Source of the DNA: Sulfitobacter sp. M05
GTDB taxonomy: Bacteria; Pseudomonadota; Alphaproteobacteria; Rhodobacterales; Rhodobacteraceae
Assembly (NCBI RefSeq): GCF_029285175.1
Contig: NZ_JABEDH010000009.1
Coordinates: 1-32,764 of the forward strand
DNA: 32,764 nt
Direction: 5' to 3'
A program made the position numbers and the translations under genes. Shown one piece after another: positions 24,485 through 32,384 of the stretch. Numbering within the stretch: the first letter of the stretch is position 1; every line of letters begins with the position of its first letter. Below the pieces are notes generated by a model, which was not told where the DNA came from, searched no databases, and saw only the letters and a list, made by a program, of their open reading frames with translations.

Positions 24485-25930
24485 ATGTCACTTCAACAAA
24501 CCGAGGCGCATCCGCCGATTGGGCTCGCCTTGATCCCCATTGTGCTCACGCTGGCAATTCTAGGTGTGCAGATCTTCTATTTCGGCGATTTTACGCCCCA
24601 TATACCGCTAGCAATTGGGATCGCTTTGACCACCATTGTTGGCCTTATGACAGGCCTGAAATGGGACGAGATAGAAAAGGGTGCGTTTCACGTCATCGCC
24701 GTGTCCTTCCCAGCGGTATCTGTGCTGCTGCTGGTTGGGATGATTGTTGGAACTTGGATCGCAGCAGGCACCGTTCCGACTCTGATCTACTATGGCCTGG
24801 CACTGCTATCGCCGCAGATGTTTCTGGCTGCCGGCATGTTGCTGTGCTCCATTGTCTCTCTGGCGCTGGGGACCTCATGGGGGACAGTGGGCACCGTTGG
24901 CCTGGCACTGATGGGCATCGGCGAAGGCTTTGGAATTCCCGCCTACTGGACAGCGGCGGCAGTGGTTTCTGGCGCTTTCTTTGGCGACAAGATCTCGCCT
25001 TTGTCTGATACCACCAACCTGGCTCCGGCAGTGACGGACACCAACCTGTTTGACCACATCCGCAACATGCTGCCGACGACGGTTCCGGCAATGCTGATCG
25101 CCCTGGTGATCTACTTTGCTGTTGGCTTCAACCTTGGCGATGGTGCACCGTCGTTTGAGCGGATCGATGCGTTTAAAGCCGCGCTTGAAAACTCGTTCAA
25201 TCTGTCACCCTGGCTGATGCTGCCCGCGCTTTTGGTCGTGGTGCTTGCTGTGCTGAAAATGCCTGCGATCCCCTCGCTGTTCATTGGTGTTTTGCTGGCG
25301 TCGCTATTGGCAATGTATGTGCAAGGGGCGTCGATCCACGACATCTTCACCTACGCCAACTATGGCTATTCGGTTGAAACCGGCGTTGAAGCCATGGACA
25401 AGCTGATGAACCGTGGGGGCATTCAGTCGATGATGTGGACAATTTCATTGATCCTGATCGCGCTTGGGTTTGGCGGCGCGCTGGAACGGACCGGCTGTCT
25501 TGCCGCCATCATTTCGGTGCTGACCAAACGGGTGAAGAGCTTTGCAGGCGTGCAAACCTCAGCTATCCTGACATCGGTTGCGACCAACACCGTGGCCGGA
25601 GACCCCTATCTATCCATCGCGCTGCCGGGCCGGATGTTCCGCCCTGTATATGACCGCATCGGGTATTCGCGTCTGAACCTTGCGCGTGCCACCGAAGAGG
25701 GCGGCACAATCATCTCTCCGCTGATTCCGTGGAATGCGGGCGGTGCCTTTGTGATAACCGCACTTGGCCTGTCGATCTCTGACGGCAACTTGGAGAACCT
25801 GCTTTACATCCCGTTGTCGTTTGCCTGCTGGCTGGCACCGGTATTTGGCATCTTCTATGCTTGGGCCGGGTGGTTTTCGCCCAAGGCCGAAGAAGTTGAA
25901 GAACTATCAGGTGCGGCGGCAAACGCCTAA
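24485..25930 (+). CDS. NhaC-family Na+/H+ antiporter
   Basis: A 481-residue inner-membrane protein with about 12 helices of the NhaC family (Na_H_antiporter). Characteristic segments are LALGTSWGTVGTVGLALMGIG, SGAFFGDKISPLSDTTNLAPA (the conserved polar DKISPLSDT motif) and the late VATNTVAGDPYLSIALPGR and EEGGTIISPLIPWN. Related proteins exchange Na+ for H+ or coupled organic ions (malate/lactate, or amino acids). In this neighbourhood it could carry the amino acid handled by the two preceding genes, but that is inference. The ATG has the AGAGAGGAA ribosome site. Confidence 0.9.
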   Translation: MSLQQTEAHPPIGLALIPIVLTLAILGVQIFYFGDFTPHIPLAIGIALTTIVGLMTGLKWDEIEKGAFHVIAVSFPAVSVLLLVGMIVGTWIAAGTVPTLIYYGLALLSPQMFLAAGMLLCSIVSLALGTSWGTVGTVGLALMGIGEGFGIPAYWTAAAVVSGAFFGDKISPLSDTTNLAPAVTDTNLFDHIRNMLPTTVPAMLIALVIYFAVGFNLGDGAPSFERIDAFKAALENSFNLSPWLMLPALLVVVLAVLKMPAIPSLFIGVLLASLLAMYVQGASIHDIFTYANYGYSVETGVEAMDKLMNRGGIQSMMWTISLILIALGFGGALERTGCLAAIISVLTKRVKSFAGVQTSAILTSVATNTVAGDPYLSIALPGRMFRPVYDRIGYSRLNLARATEEGGTIISPLIPWNAGGAFVITALGLSISDGNLENLLYIPLSFACWLAPVFGIFYAWAGWFSPKAEEVEELSGAAANA

Positions 25931-25943
25931 CCGGCTGCAAATC

Positions 25944-25974
25944 GTACCGTCCTGTTCCTGGAATGGGGCGGTAC
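25944..25974. terminator. Hairpin between convergent nhaC-family and lysR genes
   Basis: GTACCGTCC (25944-25952) pairs with a GGGCGGTAC arm ending at 25974 (one G-T wobble) around a roughly 12-base loop. There is no strong T-run; it could act in both directions. Confidence 0.45.
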
Positions 25975-25990
25975 TGCAACACGGCTGCGA

Positions 25991-26912
25991 TCATGATGTT
26001 TCCCAGACTGGCGATCTCCCAATCCTCTCAACCAAATAATCAATGAACACGCGGACTTTGGCAGTCAGCACGTTGGATTTTGGATAAACCAGCCACAGCA
26101 CAGACTGGTCATCGACATCATACTCCGGCAGCACTCTGACAAGTGAACCTTCCCGGATTTCATCATGAACGCTCCACATGGAGTTCATGGAAATGCCAGC
26201 CCCAGTGACTGTCGCGGCTTTCTGGCTCAGCCCGTCATTGAGAACCAGCCGGCAGCCAGCCAGATGCGGCTCAAATATACCTGTTCTGCCATCAGCGGTT
26301 TTCAGGCCGCGCGCGGATTGATCCTGAAACCCAATGAGCGCATGGCTGGGCAGGTCTTTGGGAGTTTGCGGCATCCCATAACGTCTTAAATAGTCTGGCG
26401 ATGCACAAAGAATGCGCTGGTCATCTGCTAGTTTCCGGGCCTTGAAACTGGAATCTACCATTGCTGAATTACGCAGAGCTAGGTCGAAACTGCCTTCGAT
26501 TAGCCCGACCATGCTGTCTGATAGTTGCAGATCAAGTCTTAGGTTCGGGAACTTGTCCAAGAAATCCGGCAACAAAGGCGCGATATAAATCTGTGCAAAA
26601 CTGCTTGGGGGCAGTAAACCGCAGGGTTCCGCTGACTTCAGACGTTTCCAGCCCTAACGCTGCACGGGCAGCTCTTTCCTGCGCCAGAAGTTCCCTGGCA
26701 AAGGGAAGAAACTCAGATCCTTCGGTCGAGAGGCTGACTTTACGCGTTGAGCGGTGCAACAGGTCAGACCCAAGATTTTTCTCCAGTTTGGCAAGTCTTG
26801 CACTGGCGACCGCAGGGGCCAGCCCAAGACTGCGTCCTGCCTCGCTGATGTTCAACTTTTCTGCAGCCAGGACAAAGAGACGAACGCTTTCAAGATCCAC
26901 TATTATACCCAA
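25991..26912 (-). pseudogene. LysR-family regulator, broken by a one-base frameshift
   Basis: The N-terminal frame (26532-26912) encodes a LysR winged helix (LESVRLFVLAAEKLNISEAGRSLGLAPAVASARLAKLE). The C-terminal frame (25991-26575) holds the effector-binding domain (MVGLIEGSFDLALRNS, VWETS end). They join if one base is removed from the run of five G at 26607-26611 (plus strand): the text then reads TAPSSFAQIYIAPLLPDFLDKFPNL, the usual hinge. The real start is probably the GTG at 26900, giving VDLESVRLF. As written, the protein loses its sensor domain. It diverges from the enoyl-CoA hydratase gene, its likely target. It could be intact if the extra base is a sequencing error. Confidence 0.85.
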
Positions 26913-26998
26913 ATTGCGAATTCTGAACTCGATTATTGCCCATTTTTATAAATTCTCAAGAGACTATCTTGGCTCCAATCGCACACAGGAGACTTCTC

Positions 26999-27845
26999 AT
27001 GGTTTACGACGGCTTCACAACTTTCAACGTATCTACCCAGGATGGAATTGCCTGGGTCACTTTCGATTTCCCCCCCGGTCAATATTCAAGGCCTGCCGAT
27101 GCTGGCAGATCTGAACAAGCTGGCTGAAGAACTGGAACAGGACCGCGATATCAAAGTCGTGGTGTTTAAATCAGCTCACCCAGAGATTTTCGTGGCCCAT
27201 GCCGACACGAATTTCCTCAAAGACATGTCCACTACCGCTGTGGTGCGAGAGGAAGTCGCGTTGCTTGATCTCCAGGTCACACTGGAGCGCATAAGCAAGC
27301 TGCCACAGGCGACCATCGCTCAGATCGAAGGGTTTGCCCGAGGCGGCGGACACGAGTTCGCTCTGGCATGTGACATGCGCTTTGCCGCGCGTGGCAAGGC
27401 CAAATTCATGCAGATGGAAGTGGGCATGGGTATTTTGCCTTGCGGCGGCGGTGCGTCACGCATGGCCCGTCAGGTTGGACTGGGCCGCGCACTCGAGATC
27501 ATTCTAGGGGCCGAGGATTTTGATGCTGACAGGGCCGAAGCCTACGGCACGATCAACAAGGCGCTGGATGCTGACAAAATTGTGGATCACGTCAAGGCTC
27601 TGGCTGAACGCATTGCCCATTTCCCGGCAGACTCCATTCAGGCCTGCAAGGAAACGGTCTATACCTCGGTCGATCTGCCTATCGTCAAAGCGCTCAAGGA
27701 AGAGGCCTACTGGCTCTATCAATCCATGAGCAAAACACCTGCGCAAAAGCGGTTCCAATATGCAGACGACAACGGCGCACAGTTCGACATGGACAACCAG
27801 CGCGCCTGGAACGATCTGGTGATTGGCATTCAGGACGTGAAATGA
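26999..27845 (+). pseudogene. Enoyl-CoA hydratase/isomerase family protein, frameshifted near the start
   Basis: The gene starts at ATG 26999 with an AGGAG site and reads MVYDGFTTFNVSTQDGIAWV before FDFPP. It then needs one base less in the run of seven C at 27070-27076 to continue as VNIQGLPMLADLNKLAEEL. The rest is a crotonase fold: oxyanion-hole segments EIFVAHAD and IEGFARGGGHEFALACD, and the LGRALEIILG helix. One of the usual catalytic glutamates is in the expected MGILPCGGG region without an obvious E. The substrate is unknown. It is followed by a SnoaL-like gene through an ATGA overlap. Confidence 0.8.
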
Positions 27846-28275
27846 GTACGGCAGAAAACCTGAACACGGTGACCGCATTCCTTGAACGGTTCAGCGCAGG
27901 CAACATCGATGGCGTCCTGGCCCTTCTGGATGATGCCGCAATCTGGAGAGATATGGGGCGCGATGGTGAGCTGCCAATCTCGGGGGAGATGACCAAAGAG
28001 GATATTGTCGGCCTAATGTCGGTTGTTGGCGAAGCATTTCCGCAGGGCAGGGCATGGCACTCACTCCGACCGACTGGACATGTGAAGGCGAACGGGTGGC
28101 TGTTGAAGTTGAGTCCTGCGGCGTCAAAGCCGATGGTGTGATCTACAACAACCTGTATCACTTCCTGTTCGTGTTCCGTGATGCGCAGATCGTCTCGGTG
28201 AGGGAGTACATGGATACACTTCACGTCAAATCGGTGTTCATCGACGGCCACTCACCGGCTGCTTCCCCCTCTTGA
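27842..28275 (+). pseudogene. SnoaL/NTF2-like protein, disrupted by a 5-base tandem duplication
   Basis: The first 70 codons (MSTAENLNTVTAFLERFSAGNIDGVLALLDDAAIW) and the last 70 (EGERVAVEVESCGVKADGVIYNNLYHFLFVFRDAQIVSVREYMDT) together form one SnoaL/NTF2-like small domain of about 140 residues. The break is at CAGGGCAGGGCATGG (28043-28057), where GGGCA is repeated. Removing one 5-base unit restores AFPQGMALTPTDW. Such proteins act as small hydrolases, isomerases or binding domains. It overlaps the enoyl-CoA hydratase stop (ATGA), so it was the second gene of that operon. Confidence 0.8.
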
Positions 28276-28406
28276 TGAGACACGGGATCGTGCCAGGCCG
28301 CCATCTGGTCTGGCACGAACAAGGTTTCGTTGAACCAATCAGAGCATCTGCCAGAGGAAACCCTCCTATTCAGAACCGGCGGATCAGAGCTTTACCGGAG
28401 CATCAA

Positions 28407-29072
28407 ATGCAACTGACAGGAACCGTAAATTACCACGTGCACAGTGACGCTCGGCAGGCTTTTCACATTGATGCCGGAGGGGTCACCGGAGAGCTGATCT
28501 CACCCGAACTTGCCGCGACCGTCATTGACGTGAAGGATGTGCGCATGGGCGATGCAGCCGTCAGATTTGCCGTCGACAGCGTCGGCTTTCTGCGCGCGCC
28601 GACAAAGGTGACTAATTTCACCGCAGGCGAGCTGTGGAAAGCGGAGTATGACCGCGAACTGACCGATCTTCTCAAGCAGGAGGTCGAGGCCAGGGATGTC
28701 GTGATCTTCGACCACACAGTTCGGGTGGACGATCCGAATTCTGACCGCAAACCAGCACGCAACGTGCATAGCGATTATAGCCCAGAGGGTGCCCAGCAAC
28801 GGCTGATCGACATTCTGGGCGCCGAGAAGGCCGAGGACTGGAGCGCGGGGCATTACGGATTCATCAATGTCTGGCGGCCTGTCGACGCGTCAATCAATAG
28901 CGCGCCGCTTGACCTTGTGCGCCCGTCAAGCGTCGAGAAAGAGGATTGGGTCCTGGTCGATCTGATTCATCCCGACCGTCTGGGCCACATCATGGGGCTT
29001 GCGGCAAATGACGGGCATGAATCCCGCACAAGCCGGCCATATTGGCGCGTTGAGATATGCGGGCGGTCGTGA
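28407..29072 (+). pseudogene. CmcJ/NvfI-family oxidoreductase, 3' truncated
   Basis: Starting at ATG 28407 (CGGAG upstream), the protein reads as a CmcJ/NvfI/asaB-type putative 2-oxoglutarate/Fe(II)-like hydroxylase. Signatures are FDHTVR, RNVHSDYSPEGAQQR, HYGFINVWRPV and EDWVLVDLIHPDRLGHI. The family continues past this point with a further stretch ending in a conserved Arg and acidic motifs. Here similarity stops at about 29020 and the frame runs antisense through integrase DNA to a stop at 29072. The gene has lost about 60-70 residues. It probably belonged to the same catabolic operon as the SnoaL-like gene. Confidence 0.7.
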
Positions 29073-29450
29073 AACCGGCTGGGAAACATGAAGCGGCAGC
29101 CGATCATTTCCGGCGACTTGATCCATGCGAAAATGGTATCCCGCGTGTTATCAGAGAGTTCGAACTGAACGGGCCGCTTGGTTTTGCTCTGGATCACAGA
29201 CACGCGTTCGCGAACGCGATCATCCCTCACCAGGTCGGTTACAGCCAGTTTCACCAGATCGCATCCGCGAAGCTTGCTATCAATTGCCACGTTGAACAGC
29301 GCAAGATCGCGCAGGTTGCCCGCCAGTTCGAGCCGCGCTCGGATCGCCCAGACCTGTTTCGGCAACAGTGGTCGTTTCTGGCCGATGATCCGGCCTTTGT
29401 TCCAGGCTCTTCGTTTCGGGGTGACTGCGGGAAGTTGGACTCTTGGCATG
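29010..29450 (-). pseudogene. Tyrosine recombinase (phage-type integrase), C-terminally truncated
   Basis: A gene start at ATG 29450 with a GGAGGG ribosome site gives MPRVQLPAVTPKRRAWNKG, followed by IIGQKRPLLPKQVWAIRARLEL and LALFNVAIDSKLRGCDLV, where the Arg is the first catalytic Arg of the family. FPSRFHDRPHISTRQYGRLV then follows. The segment with the second Arg box (HxxR) and the nucleophilic Tyr is missing: the frame changes to unrelated codons at about 29020. The recombinase is therefore inactive. Its cut edge is the same point where the CmcJ gene is cut, so both were broken in one event. Confidence 0.8.
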
Positions 29451-29719
29451 ATTTGCCCTCCGATCCTCCCTCCATCCCCAGACATCAGCACCGCGCTGAC
29501 GATGTCATCGTACAAGCGAAGTGAATGCCTGCTCTCGGAAGTCGGCCGGGAACACCATTTCTGCCCAAGCATTCGGCGGCTCGGAGCCCAAATCGACCGT
29601 TGCTGCGGGAAGCACGAATTGCCGATTTAAGTCAAGAGCTTGAATTGGTTAGTGAATCCTATGCGCACGAATTACTGGACCTTGATGTTTGTAGGCAGCG
29701 GCTCAGCATCTGAACAATA
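29451..29719. other. Non-coding stretch upstream of the integrase remnant
   Basis: It holds the leader of the integrase fragment. Open frames here lack start signals. No att site or terminal repeat could be recognised. Confidence 0.35.
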
Positions 29720-30118
29720 CTAGGCTCTCGTACCAACCGTCCCCTGTTTTTCATTTATTAGACCAAAGATGGCGAGGGTTACGATTGGAAAAAACAGCCA
29801 CCCCTGGGGCATGGTCTTATAGGACAGGCCAACACTCGGTGGCAGGAGAACACCCCAGACCCCGATGCCCGCCATCATGACTGTCAGAAAAACCACCAGG
29901 TCGGTCGAGTGTCTGAAAAGTGCCGACCAAAGATAGCCTGCAGCGACGGCCCACAGCACAATGGTCACGATGTGCCAACAGAAGAAGTTGATGTACTTGG
30001 CCTGGTCTTCCAGCGTTGAGGCCAAAAGTGGATCCGCGACCTCGGGCGTGCCAACAAACGTATGCAGGGCCGCAAGGGCCGCTGCGCCAATCCCAGTGCC
30101 AAGGTGGATTTTGTTCAT
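29720..30118 (-). CDS. Four-helix membrane protein of unknown function
   Basis: A 132-residue protein with four hydrophobic segments (about residues 8-24, 44-64, 70-90 and 103-120). It contains KYINFFCWHIVTIVLW, in which His and Cys sit in a helix. No named family is recognised with confidence. The ATG has AAGGAAAT upstream and starts one base after the stop of the monooxygenase-fold gene before it. It is probably the last gene of that operon and could be the membrane partner of the exported protein. Confidence 0.75.
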   Translation of the reverse strand: MNKIHLGTGIGAAALAALHTFVGTPEVADPLLASTLEDQAKYINFFCWHIVTIVLWAVAAGYLWSALFRHSTDLVVFLTVMMAGIGVWGVLLPPSVGLSYKTMPQGWLFFPIVTLAIFGLINEKQGTVGTRA

Positions 30119-30119
30119 G

Positions 30120-30425
30120 TCAGATTTCCTTGCGATAATAGGTTTCTGTGGCCTGTGCCGTCGGTTTGCGCCACTCCTCGATCAACACAACGCTGTCTGC
30201 ATTCGTTAAAACCTTTTGTGACAAGAACCCCTGATGCCCGCGACGCGCGGTGATGGTTTTCATAAGCTGGTCAGACAAGGGTCCCACAAGCCGGGTCTTG
30301 GTCACGACGATTGGGGTTTTAGGTTGTGCCGACACCTGCATCGGCGCGACCAAAACCGCAGCGCTTGCTGCGATCATGGTCAATGCATCCCGACGGGTTG
30401 GCAAAGAGCCTTCTAGCGCGTTCAT
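30120..30425 (-). CDS. Exported small protein with antibiotic-biosynthesis-monooxygenase-like fold
   Basis: A 101-residue protein with a twin-arginine-type leader (TRRDALTMIAASAAVLVAPMQVSA, about residues 10-33), then a short ferredoxin-like domain. The segment GHQGFLSQKVLTNADSVVLIEEWRKPT is typical of the ABM fold. Cytoplasmic ABM proteins oxidise quinols or degrade haem; an exported form is less usual. Its ATG overlaps the stop of the next-door ABM gene (ATGA). Substrate unknown. Confidence 0.75.
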   Translation of the reverse strand: MNALEGSLPTRRDALTMIAASAAVLVAPMQVSAQPKTPIVVTKTRLVGPLSDQLMKTITARRGHQGFLSQKVLTNADSVVLIEEWRKPTAQATETYYRKEI

Positions 30426-30712
30426 ATCGCCACGCGCTCATAATATTGCACATCGGGCGGGCCGGCCATGAAAGACAACAGCTGTTCCATAACGCCATTT
30501 TCAGTGATGGACGCAATATAGGCCTGATGGTGCGCGCGTGATTTCCATTCTTCGAGGATCAGCAGCTTGTTGGTCTCTTTATCAAACAGGATCGATACGG
30601 ACAAAGCCCCTTCAAACCCACGAACCGCGGGCAGCTTCGCCTCTAGGAACAGCTGCAAATCCGCATAGGCGTTTTCCTGAACGACCAGCTCCAATGTTAC
30701 CCAAATACTCAC
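30422..30712 (-). CDS. Putative quinol monooxygenase (ABM fold)
   Basis: A 96-residue protein starting at a GTG (30710-30712) with a perfect AAGGAG ribosome site 6 bases upstream; the longer frame to 30895 would run through the divergent promoter. It shows the YgiN-like pattern: a strand (WVTLELVVQENAYADLQ), RGFEGALSVSILFDKETNKLLILEEWKSRAHHQAYIAS, then a C-terminal helix. It is the first gene of a three-gene operon opposite an AraC regulator. Such enzymes act on hydroquinones, reactive electrophiles or haem; which one is not evident. Confidence 0.85.
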   Translation of the reverse strand: MSIWVTLELVVQENAYADLQLFLEAKLPAVRGFEGALSVSILFDKETNKLLILEEWKSRAHHQAYIASITENGVMEQLLSFMAGPPDVQYYERVAI

Positions 30713-30874
30713 GTTGATCTCCTTGGTTGTGTGCGTGTTTTTTACGGCGACACAATTTTCGGAAATACGCGCACTATAGTAAAAATGCCGGATATCGCGC
30801 GCGATGTGGGGCAATCTGTCGTCTGGTGCGATAAGGCAGAAACTGGCATCCAACCCAAAAGAGGCAAGCGCGGC

Positions 30875-31792
30875 ATGGCATCCAGAACACATCAAACATT
30901 GTCGGACCTTGGGGCGGATGGAACCAACAGCCTAGTTATTCCGCAAGGATTATATGACTTCGCGGATGCACAAGTGGTCATGGAACACGGGCAACAAGCG
31001 ATCTTTCACAAACGTATCCTGTCCAGCGCCTTTGGTGTGGAGTTTTACAACAGTTGCCCCTGCCTAGGGTATATCATCAAAGGCGAAGAGGTGTTTATTA
31101 CCCCTACTGGGGAAGAGATCACGGTTGGCGCTGGAGAGATGGTCTTGCTGCCACGGGATGTCTTTATGGTGACTAACTTTTCAGGTTCGGATGGACCGCT
31201 GGAAGCGCTGTTGTTCTTCTTTGATGATACCGTGATCCGCGAGTTTGAGAGGCAAAGCCCGGGCCATTCTGCACATCCCACGTCACGTATCGGTGCCTAT
31301 AAAATTGACCACCATAACAGCCTGAACGGTTTCATGAGCTCGATGATCGACATCTATAAAACCATCGACGGGACACGCGAGTTATTGCACACCAAGCTGA
31401 TGGAATTGTTGTTTTTAATCGCTGCGGAAGATGAACCCATGCGCCTCAGATCATTTCTGCATGAAAACTGCTCTGACTGCGGAAAACGCAATATTCGCCA
31501 CCTGATGCGGGAACATTGCGCCCATAACCTGAGCGTACATGACTATGCCCATTTGTCGGGGCGTTCCGTGTCTGCCTTTAACCGGGAATTCAAACGACAA
31601 TTTGGCGTTGCCCCCAGCAAGTGGTTGATCGAACAACGCCTGACACGCGCACGCGACGCCGTGCTATCAACCGATGCATCGATCACCGAAATAGGCTTTG
31701 AGATTGGATATGAAAGCACGTCCCACTTCATAGCCCAGTTCAAGTCGATGTTCGGAACGACCCCCAAACAATTGCGTTTGGAACAGCTATAG
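30875..31792 (+). CDS. AraC-family regulator with a cysteine-rich linker
   Basis: With the ATG at 30875 (AGAGG upstream) the protein has 305 residues; an in-frame ATG at 30785 would add 30 residues and cannot be excluded. The N-terminal half is a cupin-like sensor (EVFITPTGEEITVGAGEMVLLPRDV). The C-terminal AraC domain has both helix-turn-helix motifs (LSVHDYAHLSGRSVSAFNREFKRQFG and ITEIGFEIGYESTSHFIAQFKSMFGTTP). Between them is FLHENCSDCGKRNIRHLMREHC, with a CxxC and a third cysteine, and the sensor contains NSCPCLG. These could bind metal or sense thiol-reactive compounds. It diverges from the monooxygenase operon, its likely target. Confidence 0.9.
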   Translation: MASRTHQTLSDLGADGTNSLVIPQGLYDFADAQVVMEHGQQAIFHKRILSSAFGVEFYNSCPCLGYIIKGEEVFITPTGEEITVGAGEMVLLPRDVFMVTNFSGSDGPLEALLFFFDDTVIREFERQSPGHSAHPTSRIGAYKIDHHNSLNGFMSSMIDIYKTIDGTRELLHTKLMELLFLIAAEDEPMRLRSFLHENCSDCGKRNIRHLMREHCAHNLSVHDYAHLSGRSVSAFNREFKRQFGVAPSKWLIEQRLTRARDAVLSTDASITEIGFEIGYESTSHFIAQFKSMFGTTPKQLRLEQL

Positions 31793-32212
31793 ATAACCAC
31801 TCCTGTTTCGCTAGGAGCTCTGTCAAATCCAATCATCGGAAACGCATTGTGGCTATCAAAACGTTGCCTTTCCAGTTTGTTTCTGTGTCGACTAGCTTTT
31901 TGCTTGCAACCCGATTGCGATATCCCATCGACTAGCAGTGTCTGTATTGGATGGGCTCAATTAGAACTCCCTGTTGAAACCGATCATTAGCGAAATTTCA
32001 ACGGAGTGTAGCGTTGTCCGCGCTGTGTGATTTGCCGTCTTAGAATTTCTGCGCGGTCGACGAATGGCCGATCTCCCCGCTGCAAGGCGTCGTAAACTTT
32101 TGCGTCTCTGCGGCAATTTCCTTGCTGCGAGCGCGCGCAGCGAAAATTGGACACTTCTCCTCTGGGCTCATTTTCCTCTTTCGCTGAGGGTAGTATGAAC
32201 GGCTGCTCCAGT
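31793..32212. other. Non-coding stretch after the AraC gene
   Basis: A minor CTCCT/AGGAG hairpin lies just after the AraC stop. No gene is supported. A minus-strand frame of 118 codons across 31987-32343 has no ribosome site, though its last 40 codons (YDALQRGDRPFVDRAEILRRQI) could be the end of a lost protein. Confidence 0.35.
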
Positions 32213-32336
32213 ATCACTCTTCGGTCGCCCTTTGAACCAAATCGCCATAGCGCAGCTGGACCCAGCCGAAGAGGTCCACATGGTGTCACAAACGGTTCAA
32301 CAGATCGCCGAGCAGAACGACGCATTCCGACGATGT
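32213..32336 (+). repeat. Direct repeat copy B: leader and first codons of a DUF3768-like gene
   Basis: Pairs with 742-868 in the same orientation, about 31.5 kb away. Shared stretches include ATCACTCTTC, GCAGCTG, GAGGTCCAC, ATGGTGTCA and ACGGTTCAACAGAT. Past about 32336 the copies diverge, this one continuing a few codons further into the gene. Confidence 0.6.
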
Positions 32337-32384
32337 GATCCAAGCGTGCCAGGGATGCGGTTCCTCACAGCGGGTATTCGCTGA
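32280..32384 (+). pseudogene. 5' remnant of DUF3768-like gene
   Basis: 34 codons from ATG 32280 to a TGA: MVSQTVQQIAEQNDAFRR near the start and MRFLTAGIR at the end. The spacing of NDAFR and TAGI fits the first 40 residues of DUF3768 proteins (NDAFR, then VTAG). The frame then stops, about 60-90 codons short of a normal family member. Downstream frames carry no clear remainder. Confidence 0.4.

Noticed and set aside
31987..32343. 118-codon minus-strand frame
   Set aside because: Overlaps the repeat leader, lacks a ribosome site, and no family is recognised.
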